64,000 bases of DNA, taken from NCBI GenBank assembly GCA_022497155.1, contig MU385781.1, forward strand, positions 121,303-185,302. Reading direction: 5' to 3'. Position 1 is the first letter of the stretch. The number at the start of each line of letters is the position of its first letter. Below, piece by piece: positions 1-11,522 of this stretch. The notes under the pieces are model-generated. The model saw nothing but the letters and a program-made list of their open reading frames with translations. It had not been told where the DNA came from and made no database searches. This stretch comes from Whalleya microplaca. Its lineage: Eukaryota; Ascomycota; Sordariomycetes; Xylariales; Xylariaceae. The position numbers were made by a program, and so were the translations under genes.

Positions 1-3000
1 CAAGAACCAGGCAGTTGAAGACCACGAGGAACGCATCCGTTTGCAACAAGAACTAGAAGTCTTCAGGGACACTCTCCGGGGTTTCCGAGTACAGACCGAA
101 AGCATCACCAAGGAGAGAGACATGTTCCGTCGGATAGTCGAGTCCAGAGCGTCAGGAGATGAGCTAGCTTCAGCGCTCGGTCGTTCAACTCAGGACGGTG
201 TTCTTGCTAGTATCGAACAGAATTCCACCATGAACGACGACGGCTCCGACTACACCACCCTACTCCGGGATCTTCAGCAGAACTTCGACCAGTACCGAAA
301 TGAGCAGACCGTCGATCGGAAGACAATCAAGGAACAAGTCGAAAAGCTGTCTGCAGAGCGAAATTCGCTCCACTCAGAAGTCTCGAAGATTCAGAGCCAA
401 CTCTCTCTTGCATCCGAACGGTATGAAATCCTTCAGTCTAATTTTGCCGCTGTGCAAAATGAAAACAAAGAGTTGCAAAAGAGAAATCAAACTCTTTCCG
501 AGTCCGCTGCGAAACAGGACATTCGAACCCAGTCAGTGGCCGAAGACCTGGTGGAAGCAGAAGCCAAGGTGGAGAGCATGCGGAGTGAAAATGCGAACCT
601 CAAGGCAGAGAAGAAATTATGGCAGAATATTCAAGACCGACTGAGTCAGGACAACGAGAGTCTGATGCAGGAGAAATCACGCCTGAATAGCCTCCTGGCC
701 ACGCAGCAGACTCTGCAGAACGAACGAGAGCTCGGTGAAGCTGAATCAAAACGTCGCCTTCAGTCCCAAATCGACACTTTAGAGGCCGAGCTGAATACCA
801 CAAAGCGGAAGCTGGCGGATGAAGTAGAGGAGGCGAAGAAGGCACAGCTTCGAAAGGAGTACGACGCTCAGCAATCCCAGAAGCGAATCGATGAGCTCAG
901 TGCGAACCTAAGTCAAATCCGCGAAGAGCTTGTTGCAACGAAGACAAGTCGGGATCACCTCCAGAGCAGAGTTGATGAGCTGACTATACAACTGCGAAGT
1001 GCGGAGGAGCGCGCAGAGAGACTCCAACCTAGGCCCACTCCCAGACCAGGATCAACGGTTCCTGCGACAGAGCAAGACACCAACCAACTGAACACAGATG
1101 AGCGCATTCAAGATTTGATCCACGAAGCGACGGATTTGAAGCGCGACTTGGATTTGACCAAGTCTCATCTTGAGAACGCTCAAGCGCAGGCTGAGAAATA
1201 CAAGGAGCTGAGCCAAGCGTCAGAGGAGGAGCTTGAGAGAATGAACTCTACACAGGAGCAATACCAGCAAGAGATAGATGCAACGATCTCTGCCAAGGAT
1301 GCTACGATCAAAGAACTAGAGCAGCGAGTTGAGGACCTTTCGACAGAATTGACAAGATCTAACAGCGAACTGTCAACTCTGCGCGACTCTCAGGCGGAGG
1401 TTGCTCGCCACTTCGAAGACGAGAAGGCCATTTTAGATGAGGAAATCAAACGCCTAAAAGACGAAGAGGAGAAGTATACAGCCTCTGCTCAGTTCCACCA
1501 ACAAGACCTTCGTGCACAGGCTGAAATTGCGACCAACGCACAACAAGCATACGAGACCGAAGTCATGAAGCATGGCGAAACTGCTACATCATTGTCTACC
1601 ATCCGCGTCGAACTCAACGAGTTGAAGACCAACGTAGCAACCTGGAAAGCCGAAGCCGAGTCGGCAAAGGCTACCCTGTTGCAGAACGAAAGCTCCTGGG
1701 AGGAACGCCGGCAGAGATTCGAGCGAGAACTTTCGGAACTGCGCGCCCGCCGAGACGACGCCAATGCACAAAACAAGTTACTACATCAGCAGCTAGAGAG
1801 TGTAAGTTTGCAGGTCTCTGCGCTGCAACAAAGTAGGGCGTCAAACAGCGAGTCTCTCGACACGATAGCTACACAGCCAAGCAATTCAGAGGTGGACAAG
1901 TTCCGAGAGTTGAGTAACTACCTTCGTCGCGAGAAGGAGATTACAGAGGTTCAGTACGATCTGAAGCTTCAAGAAGCCAAGAGGTTGCAGCAACAACTTG
2001 AGTATACACAGTCACAGCTTGATGAGACTAGACTCAAGCTTGAGCAAGAGCGGCGATCACAAAGTGACAGCGACCGAAGCTCCATGGCCCACAAGGACCT
2101 CATGAGCAAACTTGAGGAGCTGAATCTGTTCCGTGAGAGCAGTGCTGCTCTACGAACGGAGGCTCGTCAATCTCAAGCTCAGTTGGCCGAGAAGACTGCC
2201 AGGATTGCCGAGTTAGAGTCGACTATTCAACCTCTTGAGGCCCAGGTCGAGGAACTTCAAAGCCAGCAGTCATTTAAAGAAGCCGAAATGAAGCAGCTCC
2301 AGGAAGACCGTGACCGTTGGCAGAAACGTACGGAAGACATTCTCTCGAAGCATGGCAGGACCGATCCATCAGAGGTTGAGGAGCTCAAGGAGACAATCGC
2401 AAACCTTGAAGCGGAGCGAAATACGCTACGAGATGCCGAGACACCCCTCAAGGAAAAGATACAAGAACTCGAGGCCTCGATCACAGAGAAAGAAGCTGGC
2501 TGGGCAGTGTCTCGGGAGAGGCTAATCAACTCGGCCAAGGAACGATCGAAAAAACTCACAACTGCTAAGAATGAGGTCGTTGCCGAGAAGGATCAACTCC
2601 AAACGAAGCTAAACGAAGTGACGGGAGAGCTAGCAGCGAAGAACGAGGCGCTAGAGGCGTCTGATAAGGCGAAAAAGGAATTCGAGGAGCAGCTCAACAG
2701 CTTCAGGCGCCAAGTCGAGGCACTTCAAGAAGAAGCACGCAACAATTCTGCCACTTCCGCCCCCGCTCCCGCCCCCGCTCCCGCCCCGGTTGATTCATCT
2801 AATACCCAGGCATTGTCTGATCTTCAAACCCAACTGGCCGAAGTACAGGCAGAGCTGGCTAATGTCACTTCACATAAGAATACCATCGAGGAAGAGTTGC
2901 AGAATGTTCGTGCCCAACTAAACTCGGCGATCGCCGAACGAGACCAAGCCATATCCAGCGCAAAGACTCCGGCGACAAATGGTGATACACCCGTAGAAAA

Positions 3001-4393
3001 CGGAGTTGAGGCTTCAGGAGAGGCTCCATCAACGGCGGTACCACTATCAGATGAAGAACGGAAGGCTCTTGAAGACAGGATTTCAGCCGCGGTTGCGAAG
3101 GCCGCTGAGTGGGAAGAGAAAGCCAAAGAGCTCGAAGAAAAGCATGAGCAAATCGTCAAGGCCAGGAGCGACAAGATGAAGGAGGCGCTGAACAAACGTC
3201 TCAGCGATTATAAGACTCAAATGGAGGCGGAGAAGGCACAGATGAAGCAAGACGCAGAGAAGTTGGAAGCTGATTTCAAGCTGCGCATGGAGCAGGAGCG
3301 GAAGATTTGGGAAGCAGAGAATTCTAATGGTCCCAGCGACACGAAACCACCTAATACACCTTCCCGGCAGCCTCCCTCCGGGACTCCAGCAGGGACGCCC
3401 ACGACCTCTGTATCCGACCTTAGTAATCTGAATGACAAGGAGGTCAGAGAATTTGTCTCCAGTCACGCGACGGTTAAGAGCATCGTTCAGAATAATATTA
3501 AGAAGCAGCTCGCGATCGAAGCCAAGAAAGCTAGGGAGGAACTAGAGACAGTGATGAAAGCAGAATGGGAGCAGAAGCTGGTGCAGGCGCGGGAATCCGC
3601 GACCCAGTTGGCTACGTCGAAGGGCAGCCTGAAGCTCAATATGGCAGAGAACAAGGCTCGGCTCGCCAATGCTAAATGGGGTGTCGTGGAGAGCGCTGCA
3701 AAGGAAACACCACAGAGACCTGTAGTCGAAGTCTACGAAGTCGCAAAAGACGCGAGGCCACCTCCACCCCCATCCAAGCCGCCAACACCTGCCGCCCCAT
3801 CAACGACAAATTCTGTAGCCAGTATGTCCGAAAATCAATTTATTAAGGTATCAAGTTTTGCTAACAGTGAAGTAGCGTCTAATGCTCAACCAGCAACCAC
3901 AAATTCGCAAGAACAAGGACCAGCTCCTAACAGCGGTATACCTAAGCCGGGCATGACATCATCGAACACTCCAGCATCAATAAATCCCTTCACACCTATT
4001 AACAAACCACAAGGGCAGCCGGCGGCGCCAGGCATAAACCCTTTCGTACAGCCTGCTCAACCGGCAACAGCGGCACCACAGTCAGAATCGAGTGCCCCGC
4101 AGCAAACGGGTCCATCTTCGGGACCGTCACAAATCCCAGCAAAGCCTAGCGGTCTTCCAATGCCGGCTAGTGGTCTTCCAATGCCGGCAGGGGGAACACG
4201 CAAGCCAAGCGGGCCTTATCAAGCTCGTGGAGGTGCCCGTGGCGGAGGAGCAAACCGTGGAGGTCGCGGCGGTGGTCGCGCTAGTCTCAACGCCTCAGCC
4301 GAAAATTTCCAGCCTGGAAATAAGCGGCCTCGAGGCGACTCGGAAGTGGGCAATGGTGCGAAGAGGCCGAGGGGTGGTGGCGGTCCGCAATAA
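1..4393 (+). CDS. mlp1: Mlp1/TPR-like nuclear basket nucleoporin, C-terminal part (5' end outside window)
   Basis: The reading frame is already open at base 2 and runs without a stop to TAA at 4391-4393, so about 1460 residues are present and the N-terminus lies upstream. The first roughly 1170 residues are almost uninterrupted heptad-type coiled coil rich in E, K, Q and R. A segment around 1907-2045 reads YLRREKEI followed by QLEYTQSQLDETR, which I recognise from the fungal Mlp1/TPR family. An Ala-Pro tract is encoded near 2760-2790. The tail is low-complexity (P/S/T/Q), has a duplicated GLPMPA unit near 4150-4190, and ends in RGG repeats plus two KRPRG basic clusters that look like a bipartite nuclear localisation signal. 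Family knowledge: these proteins form the nuclear basket of the pore and act in mRNA quality control and spindle checkpoint anchoring. The RGG tail suggests RNA binding; that is inference. Confidence 0.9.
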   Translation, partial: KNQAVEDHEERIRLQQELEVFRDTLRGFRVQTESITKERDMFRRIVESRASGDELASALGRSTQDGVLASIEQNSTMNDDGSDYTTLLRDLQQNFDQYRNEQTVDRKTIKEQVEKLSAERNSLHSEVSKIQSQLSLASERYEILQSNFAAVQNENKELQKRNQTLSESAAKQDIRTQSVAEDLVEAEAKVESMRSENANLKAEKKLWQNIQDRLSQDNESLMQEKSRLNSLLATQQTLQNERELGEAESKRRLQSQIDTLEAELNTTKRKLADEVEEAKKAQLRKEYDAQQSQKRIDELSANLSQIREELVATKTSRDHLQSRVDELTIQLRSAEERAERLQPRPTPRPGSTVPATEQDTNQLNTDERIQDLIHEATDLKRDLDLTKSHLENAQAQAEKYKELSQASEEELERMNSTQEQYQQEIDATISAKDATIKELEQRVEDLSTELTRSNSELSTLRDSQAEVARHFEDEKAILDEEIKRLKDEEEKYTASAQFHQQDLRAQAEIATNAQQAYETEVMKHGETATSLSTIRVELNELKTNVATWKAEAESAKATLLQNESSWEERRQRFERELSELRARRDDANAQNKLLHQQLESVSLQVSALQQSRASNSESLDTIATQPSNSEVDKFRELSNYLRREKEITEVQYDLKLQEAKRLQQQLEYTQSQLDETRLKLEQERRSQSDSDRSSMAHKDLMSKLEELNLFRESSAALRTEARQSQAQLAEKTARIAELESTIQPLEAQVEELQSQQSFKEAEMKQLQEDRDRWQKRTEDILSKHGRTDPSEVEELKETIANLEAERNTLRDAETPLKEKIQELEASITEKEAGWAVSRERLINSAKERSKKLTTAKNEVVAEKDQLQTKLNEVTGELAAKNEALEASDKAKKEFEEQLNSFRRQVEALQEEARNNSATSAPAPAPAPAPVDSSNTQALSDLQTQLAEVQAELANVTSHKNTIEEELQNVRAQLNSAIAERDQAISSAKTPATNGDTPVENGVEASGEAPSTAVPLSDEERKALEDRISAAVAKAAEWEEKAKELEEKHEQIVKARSDKMKEALNKRLSDYKTQMEAEKAQMKQDAEKLEADFKLRMEQERKIWEAENSNGPSDTKPPNTPSRQPPSGTPAGTPTTSVSDLSNLNDKEVREFVSSHATVKSIVQNNIKKQLAIEAKKAREELETVMKAEWEQKLVQARESATQLATSKGSLKLNMAENKARLANAKWGVVESAAKETPQRPVVEVYEVAKDARPPPPPSKPPTPAAPSTTNSVASMSENQFIKVSSFANSEVASNAQPATTNSQEQGPAPNSGIPKPGMTSSNTPASINPFTPINKPQGQPAAPGINPFVQPAQPATAAPQSESSAPQQTGPSSGPSQIPAKPSGLPMPASGLPMPAGGTRKPSGPYQARGGARGGGANRGGRGGGRASLNASAENFQPGNKRPRGDSEVGNGAKRPRGGGGPQ

Positions 4394-7300
4394 TGGTCTG
4401 ACGGCGGTTGACTAATGACGAGGAGACGTCTCGTGGACGCTGTACTCATACATGTAACATGATGGGATCTGGATCTTGGGGGTCGCTCGGGAAATAGTAG
4501 TATATCATCTAAAGCGACGACGGGAAAGTTGAGACGAATGTTGATGGGATGATTTCCTCAATCTTGCCCCTATAGCTTGCAAAAAGGGGTGAGAAGGGCC
4601 AGTTTGGGACTTAGGAAATCGAGGCATCATCGGCTGTGCTATAGCAGGTTGCACTTGACCAAGCACTCAGCGTTCGGTCTATAAATGATACACATTTTTG
4701 TCTCTTTTGTGCATAGCCTACCAGAACCGTCTATTTGAAACACTTGAGTGACAATCGCTCGCGTGTAATACCTATATTTGAATCAGTAGTTGAAACGACA
4801 TTTACCAATTGGTCATGTTTTCTTGCGGTTGACTGCTTGTTGAAACTTGTAACGTCCAAAGTCATCAAGCTGCTGGAGGATGGCTACGCTAGTCAAGTCC
4901 TGCAATAGTAAACCCTGCCATAGTATTCCGTAACCCATACCAAGATTTAACTCGTACATTTTGAATGCTAGACTGTCCAAAACATGACGAGATACCAATC
5001 TACGAAATTCCGCCATTAGAAAGGTGAGGACGATAAGCTTATCATCATGTACATTAACTTAATATCCTCTATTGTGGAGGCTGTCCAAGGACACGGGAAT
5101 TTGCTCCGAAAGTACTAGTACGAGTATCTTATTATTCCTCGTGTCGAGTTATGGAGGTATGCCTTTAGAATTGACTGGTCTGAATTGTAGCAGGCTGTTC
5201 ATTATCCAGTAGTTAGACTCGGGCCAGTTTCGGCCAAGAGTCACACGTCTCAAGTCCTCCTATTTCTTCCTGCAGCCCGAGGCCGTTGATATTCTTCCAT
5301 TCAATAATGTAATCCGGAATCTTCCATCTTTGTATTACTATTAACTCACATTGCAAATCCTCGAGTTGGTTCCTCAGATAAATTCACATATCATTTCGTT
5401 TGTCAGCTTCCTCTGGCATCTCAAAACTAGCATCATATTCTAGCCATCAACGCCTATTTTCCGCACCACTTTCCGTTATAGCCCTTGAAACTACCTTCTC
5501 ATGTTCTCGGTCTATCGCTTTTGGAACTGGACCTTGTTCCAGAGCTCGAGCCTTGAGAGAGAATGGGCGTTGGAATTATTCCCGCAGCGTATATTATAGA
5601 TTCCTGACAGGTTGGGCCGACATGATATCTAAAACATAAGATCTGGGAGCGGGACGCATTGAAGGCATAGAACTATTCCCAACTCCGCCTATAATATCGC
5701 AATCGAGCTGATATTTGAAACCAATAGCGCAAGGGACCTCTATATCTGAAGCTATGTTCTAAACACACTTGAAGTAGCGAAAGTAAAACCCTTCTAAACA
5801 TGATCAGATAACCCTTTCAAATAATATTTTGGTTTAATAATAAACTGCAAGGGCACTGAGTTTGCATTAGCTGACCTTTACTAGACTTATCTATCTTCTG
5901 CCTTCACTAGAAGTTTAAATGTATGATATTTTTGAACAGCATTGCCATTATTGGCTACAGGTATCGGCCACTTTCGTGGAAACGGCTTAATTCATAGATT
6001 AACGTTACACACCGAGAAGTCACGATGAATACGACAAATTCTCTAATTACTGCATGCGCTTATTGTGTAAGTCTTAAAACTGCCAGGTGGGTTTGGGCCT
6101 TGATTACAGCATTCAATAACTCTTGTTCACACTGCCACGTTAACATATTCAAGTACTCCTATTGATAACTTTTATGGGAAAATCTTCCAGAAGTCGTCTA
6201 TTTCCACTTTTGTATGTATTCTCACAACGTTCAGCTCTTAACCGTATGAGGAAAAGCAAACGTCTTTCAAGAGATGCAGACAAACGGGAGCAAACTTGAT
6301 TAAGTAGTTTGCTTACGTAGTAAAGACGCCGATAAAAGTGAATGTTACGTAAGCTATTTGGAAGATATAAAAAATAATATGTTTCAAGGCAAAGCATAAA
6401 ATGAATCCTTTTAGGTTATACTAGCCGTTGACTATTTGGGAAGCTAGTATTCAGTAAATTAGATAGCGAACATCCCCCATATCTGTGAAAACTACGATCT
6501 ACGGAACATGAAACTAACCATTGATGACATATGCTATCATAGTACCATGTTAATGGGTGACAGCTTATGAATCTCGTAAACTAAAACTGCTCAAGAAGGA
6601 TAGCGACTTGCACTCATGACCATGCTAGTGATCGCCCCATGCCGGGTAAAGCAAAAGAAAAAAACTAGCCATTTTTAAAGATTGCATCGTAACCATACCT
6701 AAAGCTTGTTGCTACACTAAACACACAGTCACAACTTGCCCTATGCCGGCGTAAAGATGGGGGATAAAGCCATCCAAAATCTGTCCTTAATGCGGAGGCA
6801 TGTAGAAGAGTTCGTGAGAGCCAGACAAGCGGGATTCATTTCACTGTTTGTCTCATGTACCCACATACATCCCGAACGCCTCCCGAATATACCCCGGATA
6901 TCTTCACCTACTCTGTGGTTGCCTTCCATGAGACATTCTTCAAACTGAGACAGGCACTACGTAACTACACTCCGTGTGGTGAATGCGAGTGACCATTTTG
7001 ACCGCTAACATAGATGAAAGCTTGTTATTGGCTCACCTTTAGTTTGCCCATGGACTTGGTGTGGATATGGGTCAATATACAAAGGTACCGCCGCATGTAC
7101 TCGATGACTAATAGCCACTAACACAGTAGATACAATGAAAATAGTGTCACTTCCCCTGCAGGCTCTAGAGTACCAACCGTGTTACTGTGGGGGGCATGCG
7201 GCTGTGTTCATATAGAGCTAAGATCTGGGGTAATGCGAGTCTAACTCGGATCTTTTATCTAAGCTCTATACTATGTAGGCTGATCTTCAGTGTTCCGGTA

Positions 7301-8085
7301 TGGCGGCCGTTGAACTTACCGCTTAGATCATCTTCATCGAAGCATAGTAGCATTGTTGGAAGCTTAATGTGGAGTATAGTGCAAACGCAATGTACAAAAA
7401 TGAAGGATATAAAGTCTGCTATTGTTTAGTTGATTGTAATATATACCGTGACTTCCATTCCTAATACACTAGTACTGATAACAATAGAACAATAGCGGCC
7501 AAAATAACAATCACTGGATCAAGTACCTCAACTTTAAAAACCATTTAAGTACTTAACTGATCCTACCTTCTTCAGCTTGGACTTTTCAGAAACATATATG
7601 CTTTCGATTTGAACTCTCTAGTGGATTTAGTCTACAACTACAACATCCGCTTGACTGTTGTTGCCTACATAAAGACTGCAGCTCCCCTTTGGTCACCATC
7701 TGCACTTTCTCGTCTTCCTCTCCCAGAGACTTTAAGAGGTTCACCATCATTGTCATTATCACTTTCCTTTCACGGTCTCTCCATAGATCAACAACGTCTC
7801 AACAACTTACCAACAACACCTCAACGGCCAACAACACACCTGATCACTGCTAGAGTCAGTGAATGCTAAGAAACGACTTGCTTCATCCCAATCATTTCAT
7901 CACCAACTTCGGGAGCAATACATACCATTGCTGATCAGTGAGTCAACTAAGACCACACAATCTACCAACCTCGTGAGTAACCCAGAGAGCAACACCATCG
8001 ACTCGCCTCAGTCCGGTGCTCTACAGCTACCCTGTATACTCTCAACGCCCTCGCTACACACACAAAACCAACAGCAACACTCACC
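4394..8085. other. Gene-free stretch with promoter of the 8086 gene at its right end
   Basis: About 3.7 kb with no reading frame I can defend. Short open frames (for example 4813-5016 minus, ATG start, 67 codons) have no recognisable domain or splice support. From about 7560 to 8085 the plus strand becomes pyrimidine- and CAA-rich (CTTTCTCG, CCTCTCCC, repeated CAACAACA), which is typical of fungal promoters and 5' leaders just upstream of a start codon. Confidence 0.6.
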
Positions 8086-8979
8086 ATGGGGGGTTCCTTT
8101 TCCTGCCGTGTTACCCTGAGAGGGAACACAATACGACCCAAACACCAGTCACGGGCCAAGAACTGCACTGCCACCGCCTCCACCAACCCCTCTGCCCAGT
8201 CCTCATCCTCGCACCAACACCACCACAACCTCCTCCCGTCCTTGTCGTCGGACTCGGACGAGTACCGGGCGGGCGAGATCCTGGCCTGGCAGCGCGAGGG
8301 GCAGCGGCTGCGGGCGGTGCGGGACGGCGCGGACTTCCTGCACCACTTCCTGCGGACGCACTTCGGCCGCTACCTGGGCTACATCCAGCTCGTGGGCGCG
8401 CCGACGCTAGACCAGATCAAGCTGATCGGCAACGAGGCGGACCAGCAGCGCGGCACGCGCGCCTGCCGGCGCCTGTTCAACGCGCCCGTGCTCAGCGACG
8501 AGGTCGGCCACCTGCTGTGGCGCGAGCTGCGCCAGGGCGCCGCCCTCGACCACTCCCACGAGCGGGGCGAGTTCGAGCGCGAGCTGGAGCGCGCAGCCGA
8601 TGCCGCCGCTGCCGAGTGGGAGGCCGGAGAGCGGAGGGCCGCGGGCGGCGGGTACGTCGTCGTCGCTGTGGACGAGGTGGATCCGGACTCCTCGTCGATA
8701 TACGACGAGCCGAGCGAGAAGGGTTCCGTGTACGGGGAGCCGCTGGCGCGGGTGTGGAACACCGACCGCCGACCTAGCTTCCTCTCGGACGAGGAGGACA
8801 TGTCGTCGAGTGCCGCGTACACGACACCTAGAGCGCCCACGCCGGAAGCGGTAGCCGAGGCTGGGATGGCGCCGTTGACGAGGATGACTCCGCCACAGGC
8901 ACAGGAGAATAAGCGGGGTGGCCTGTTCGGGAGCATCCGAAAACGGATGGCGAAGGGATTGGGAAGCAGAGCCGGTTAG
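8086..8979 (+). CDS. Unknown protein, 297 aa, predicted N-myristoylated
   Basis: I do not recognise the family. The start ATG has a strong context (CACCATGG) and begins MGGSFSC: Gly2 with Ser6 fits the N-myristoyltransferase consensus and Cys7 could be palmitoylated, so membrane attachment of the N-terminus is likely. Residues 1-58 are Ser/His/Asn-rich and disordered. Residues 60-165 are probably helical, with hydrophobic, Arg-rich segments around FLHHFLRTHFGRYLGYIQLV. The remainder is acidic and Ser-rich, ending in a basic KRMAKGLGSR tail. Third codon positions from about 8265 to 8660 are almost all G or C, unlike the flanks, which supports this frame over the long open frames overlapping it in other frames (8379-8936 and 8407-9030 minus, 8016-8777 plus). 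No intron is needed. Confidence 0.7.
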   Translation: MGGSFSCRVTLRGNTIRPKHQSRAKNCTATASTNPSAQSSSSHQHHHNLLPSLSSDSDEYRAGEILAWQREGQRLRAVRDGADFLHHFLRTHFGRYLGYIQLVGAPTLDQIKLIGNEADQQRGTRACRRLFNAPVLSDEVGHLLWRELRQGAALDHSHERGEFERELERAADAAAAEWEAGERRAAGGGYVVVAVDEVDPDSSSIYDEPSEKGSVYGEPLARVWNTDRRPSFLSDEEDMSSSAAYTTPRAPTPEAVAEAGMAPLTRMTPPQAQENKRGGLFGSIRKRMAKGLGSRAG

Positions 8980-11081
8980 AAGGCTATGTGACTTCACGAG
9001 ACTGGTATTGCCAGACCGAGGCTTCTGCATTGATGTTTAGGGATAGGCGTTAGGAGGAGAGATGACAAGGATGAGCAAGATACCCAGGGCCATATGGCGA
9101 TTCGATGATAGGAACGGCATTTGATCTGGCAACCGACGAAGGAAGTTTGATACCCATGAAGCTAGCATCAAGCGATCACGATTTCCCACTGAAGTAAATA
9201 AACAAACGAATGCGAAGTCTAAGTGAAATATGAAGTGACGATAATAAACAGAACCTAGATATCAGAGCCGGCCGCCTAGTCTAATAGTAGAGGCTGGCTT
9301 TTTCTTGCCTGATCGGGACGAATTGACGACGAGGACGTTATACTATTCGTGGGAAAATCGTCCAGGGGTGGTTTGATGCAGATCCGTGTCCCCTCATCGG
9401 ATCTTGCTCTCCACCTTAGGGTATATTTTTATGACAGGTAACGCGGGTGGTGTTCGAGCGGCTATCGTTTCCGGGTACCCGGTATAATTCGACGTATCGT
9501 CTGCATACTCGCGGCTACGAAACTGGGTACTTGCAGTGCCGGTAGCCGCAGCCGTCTCTCCACCGTCCAAAGTGCACAACGTTAAGACCGGGTCATGGTG
9601 ACAGTACCATTCTTAGCATTCTCTGGTATCCTGAGGTGGTAGATAGAAACGTGGGGGTTTGAAACGGCTCAACTCGTGTGATGACTCTTCAACCCCATAA
9701 CGACGGCATTATAGACAGTATATCAGATCATGCTGGAACGCCTATCTAGGACATTCATCGTCGTAAGATGTTGTGACGGGCGACGCCGGTGTGAATTGTG
9801 CTCAGGCATCAGTACGACGGAAGGATGACACGCTCTACCGTCAGGAACAGAGTCTCCTGGATCACGGCTATGGGGCGGTACGCGGCGTTCTCGGTACCAA
9901 AGTTTCGTATCGTAGGTATCCGGTGTGCCATCCGTTTATGGGGCCATTTCCGGTAAGGAGGAGACCACGGTCTGCTACGCCGGTCTTGAGCTGGCCTCTA
10001 GGATATGTCACACCGATACAGAGGTTTTGTTCTCGAATGTTGATACTCTCGGAAGCAAGCAGTCCGCCGTATTGCGGCCCAACTGCATCACACCACATTT
10101 GCACTTTGGATTAGCAAGCTGCTCACTTGATAAATGATCTTCAGACACGAAAACCTCCCATAGTAACAACTATTCAAGAAAAAGAATAAATGTCTATAAA
10201 AAAAGTGTAAAAAGATAAAAGAAAACGTACAACACCGGGGATTCGCTGGTCGTCACCGACCCAACTACTAATCCGGCGGTACACAGCTTATCTAGGGCAG
10301 AGCGGACGGGATGCCGAGCTTTCTGTGTCCTATGGTCGTACGTGAAGTTTTCTCTGCTCATTACAGTATATGTAGCAAGACTCGCAGTAGGTAAGTAATG
10401 GCCTCGCGAATCGACATCCGGGATCACCAATAAGGCTCCGGTGCCATCGACAGCCAATACCTATTACTCTACAGACATACTGGTAATTGAAATACTATAA
10501 GGCAGTATATGCAGAAACCAATGGCTCTGCGGCTCTGAGATCCGCTATGCTTGAGGAGACAGTGGCGGCGTATCGTCTGTCTTGTACGGATTACGGATGA
10601 CTGATTGGACCATGAAGTTGAGCAATGAGGTGTGAGTCCAGTGAGATTCGTCCGAATGCACTTGATAAGACCCACAACAACTCGGGCCACGCCGTTAGCA
10701 GCTTTCCCCATGCTGATGAGGGATGAGGATGACGACTGGTCTGGGGCTGAGTTTCAGCTGTACGGATTGGGCAAATCCGGTACTTGGAAGCAGGTACTTG
10801 TCGTATCCATATTTATGCCTGGTCGTCGATGTATCTAACTGGACACCGCCAAAACTCCCAACTTGCCCTCTCTTACGTATCGTATCACCCGAGGGAACGA
10901 CTCATCCAGTTACCAACCTAGGTAGTCGGAATTATCAGAACCAACGCAATAAGCAAATCATCTTCGGTACGTTTATCACGACGCCAAGCTACCGCTATCG
11001 TAGTCGGAAGACTAACCAAGCTGTGTGTAGATACTTTTTCGACTTTCAGCTACGCACCTACGTATATCTAACTTAGACACC
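8980..11081. other. Gene-free stretch, 3' end containing the leader of the small CaaX gene
   Basis: About 2.1 kb. Several short open frames exist on both strands between 9770 and 11076, but none shows a domain, a signal peptide or consistent splice sites. Base composition is near even. The last 115 bases hold a likely 5'-leader intron for the 11082 gene, listed separately. Confidence 0.55.
10967..11030 (+). other. Probable 5'-UTR intron of the 11082 small gene
   Basis: A consensus donor GTACGT at 10967, a CTAAC branch point at 11012-11016 and an acceptor TGTGTAG ending at 11030 define a 64-nt intron of normal fungal size. It ends 51 bases before the ATG at 11082. The upstream exon need not be coding. 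The signals are seen directly; that they are used is inference. Confidence 0.5.
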
Positions 11082-11240
11082 ATGGCTTGCGGCTCGTCTC
11101 ACTCCTCGCTCGTGAACCACAATGGCCCGGGCAGCGCCACGTCTTCCACCATCGAGAGCATCGTCAAGCCGGTCGAGAAAACCAAATGCATCGACTGCGG
11201 CGACTTTGAGTGCTGTTGCATTCCGTGCACAGTCATGTAA
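11082..11240 (+). CDS. 52-aa Cys-rich protein ending in a CaaX prenylation box
   Basis: A single-exon frame starts in an excellent context (CACCATGGC) and stops at 11238-11240. The product begins MACGSS, has a Ser/Asn/Gly-rich first half, then KCIDCGDFECCC and ends IPCTVM at the stop. The last four residues fit CaaX with X = Met, predicting farnesylation, C-terminal trimming and carboxymethylation. The extra Cys cluster just before could be palmitoylated or bind metal. Ascomycete lipopeptide pheromone precursors are short proteins ending in CVVM or CTVM-type boxes, so a pheromone-like precursor is one reading. A small lipid-anchored or metallothionein-like protein is another. There is no signal peptide, consistent with non-classical export of a-factor-type peptides. 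A plausible leader intron precedes it. Confidence 0.6.
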   Translation: MACGSSHSSLVNHNGPGSATSSTIESIVKPVEKTKCIDCGDFECCCIPCTVM

Positions 11241-11522
11241 TACCTAAGCGTTGAAGGCAGAGATGGAACACGATCAATGAGGCGTTTGGGTGGTATGCGG
11301 ACTGCTAGTACGTTATGGTTAGGAACTGCTAGTATGTCGTGTTCAGAAGCACTTTGATTTGTACGCCAGAAGGACAAGGACATTATCTAACGCTGTTCTA
11401 TCCGTGAATCTAAGGGTATCATGACCTCCTTTTGCCCCAACTAGAACGCCGTGCCCATCCATGTGTCTCGTAATAAATGCCGTGGTCCTCAATATATGAT
11501 GGTTGTATGTTTTTGATATGCT
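11241..11522. other. Short convergent intergenic region
   Basis: The space between the stops of the plus-strand CaaX gene and the minus-strand MED7 gene holds only 3' ends. I see nothing else in it. Confidence 0.5.

Noticed and set aside
4813..5016. 67-codon minus-strand frame starting MAEFRRLVSRHVLD
   Set aside because: ATG start but no domain, no neighbouring exon, and length expected by chance in this much sequence.
8379..9030. Two long minus-strand open frames over the 8086 gene
   Set aside because: High GC leaves several frames open; the plus frame has the strong start context, the myristoylation signal and nearly all G/C third positions.
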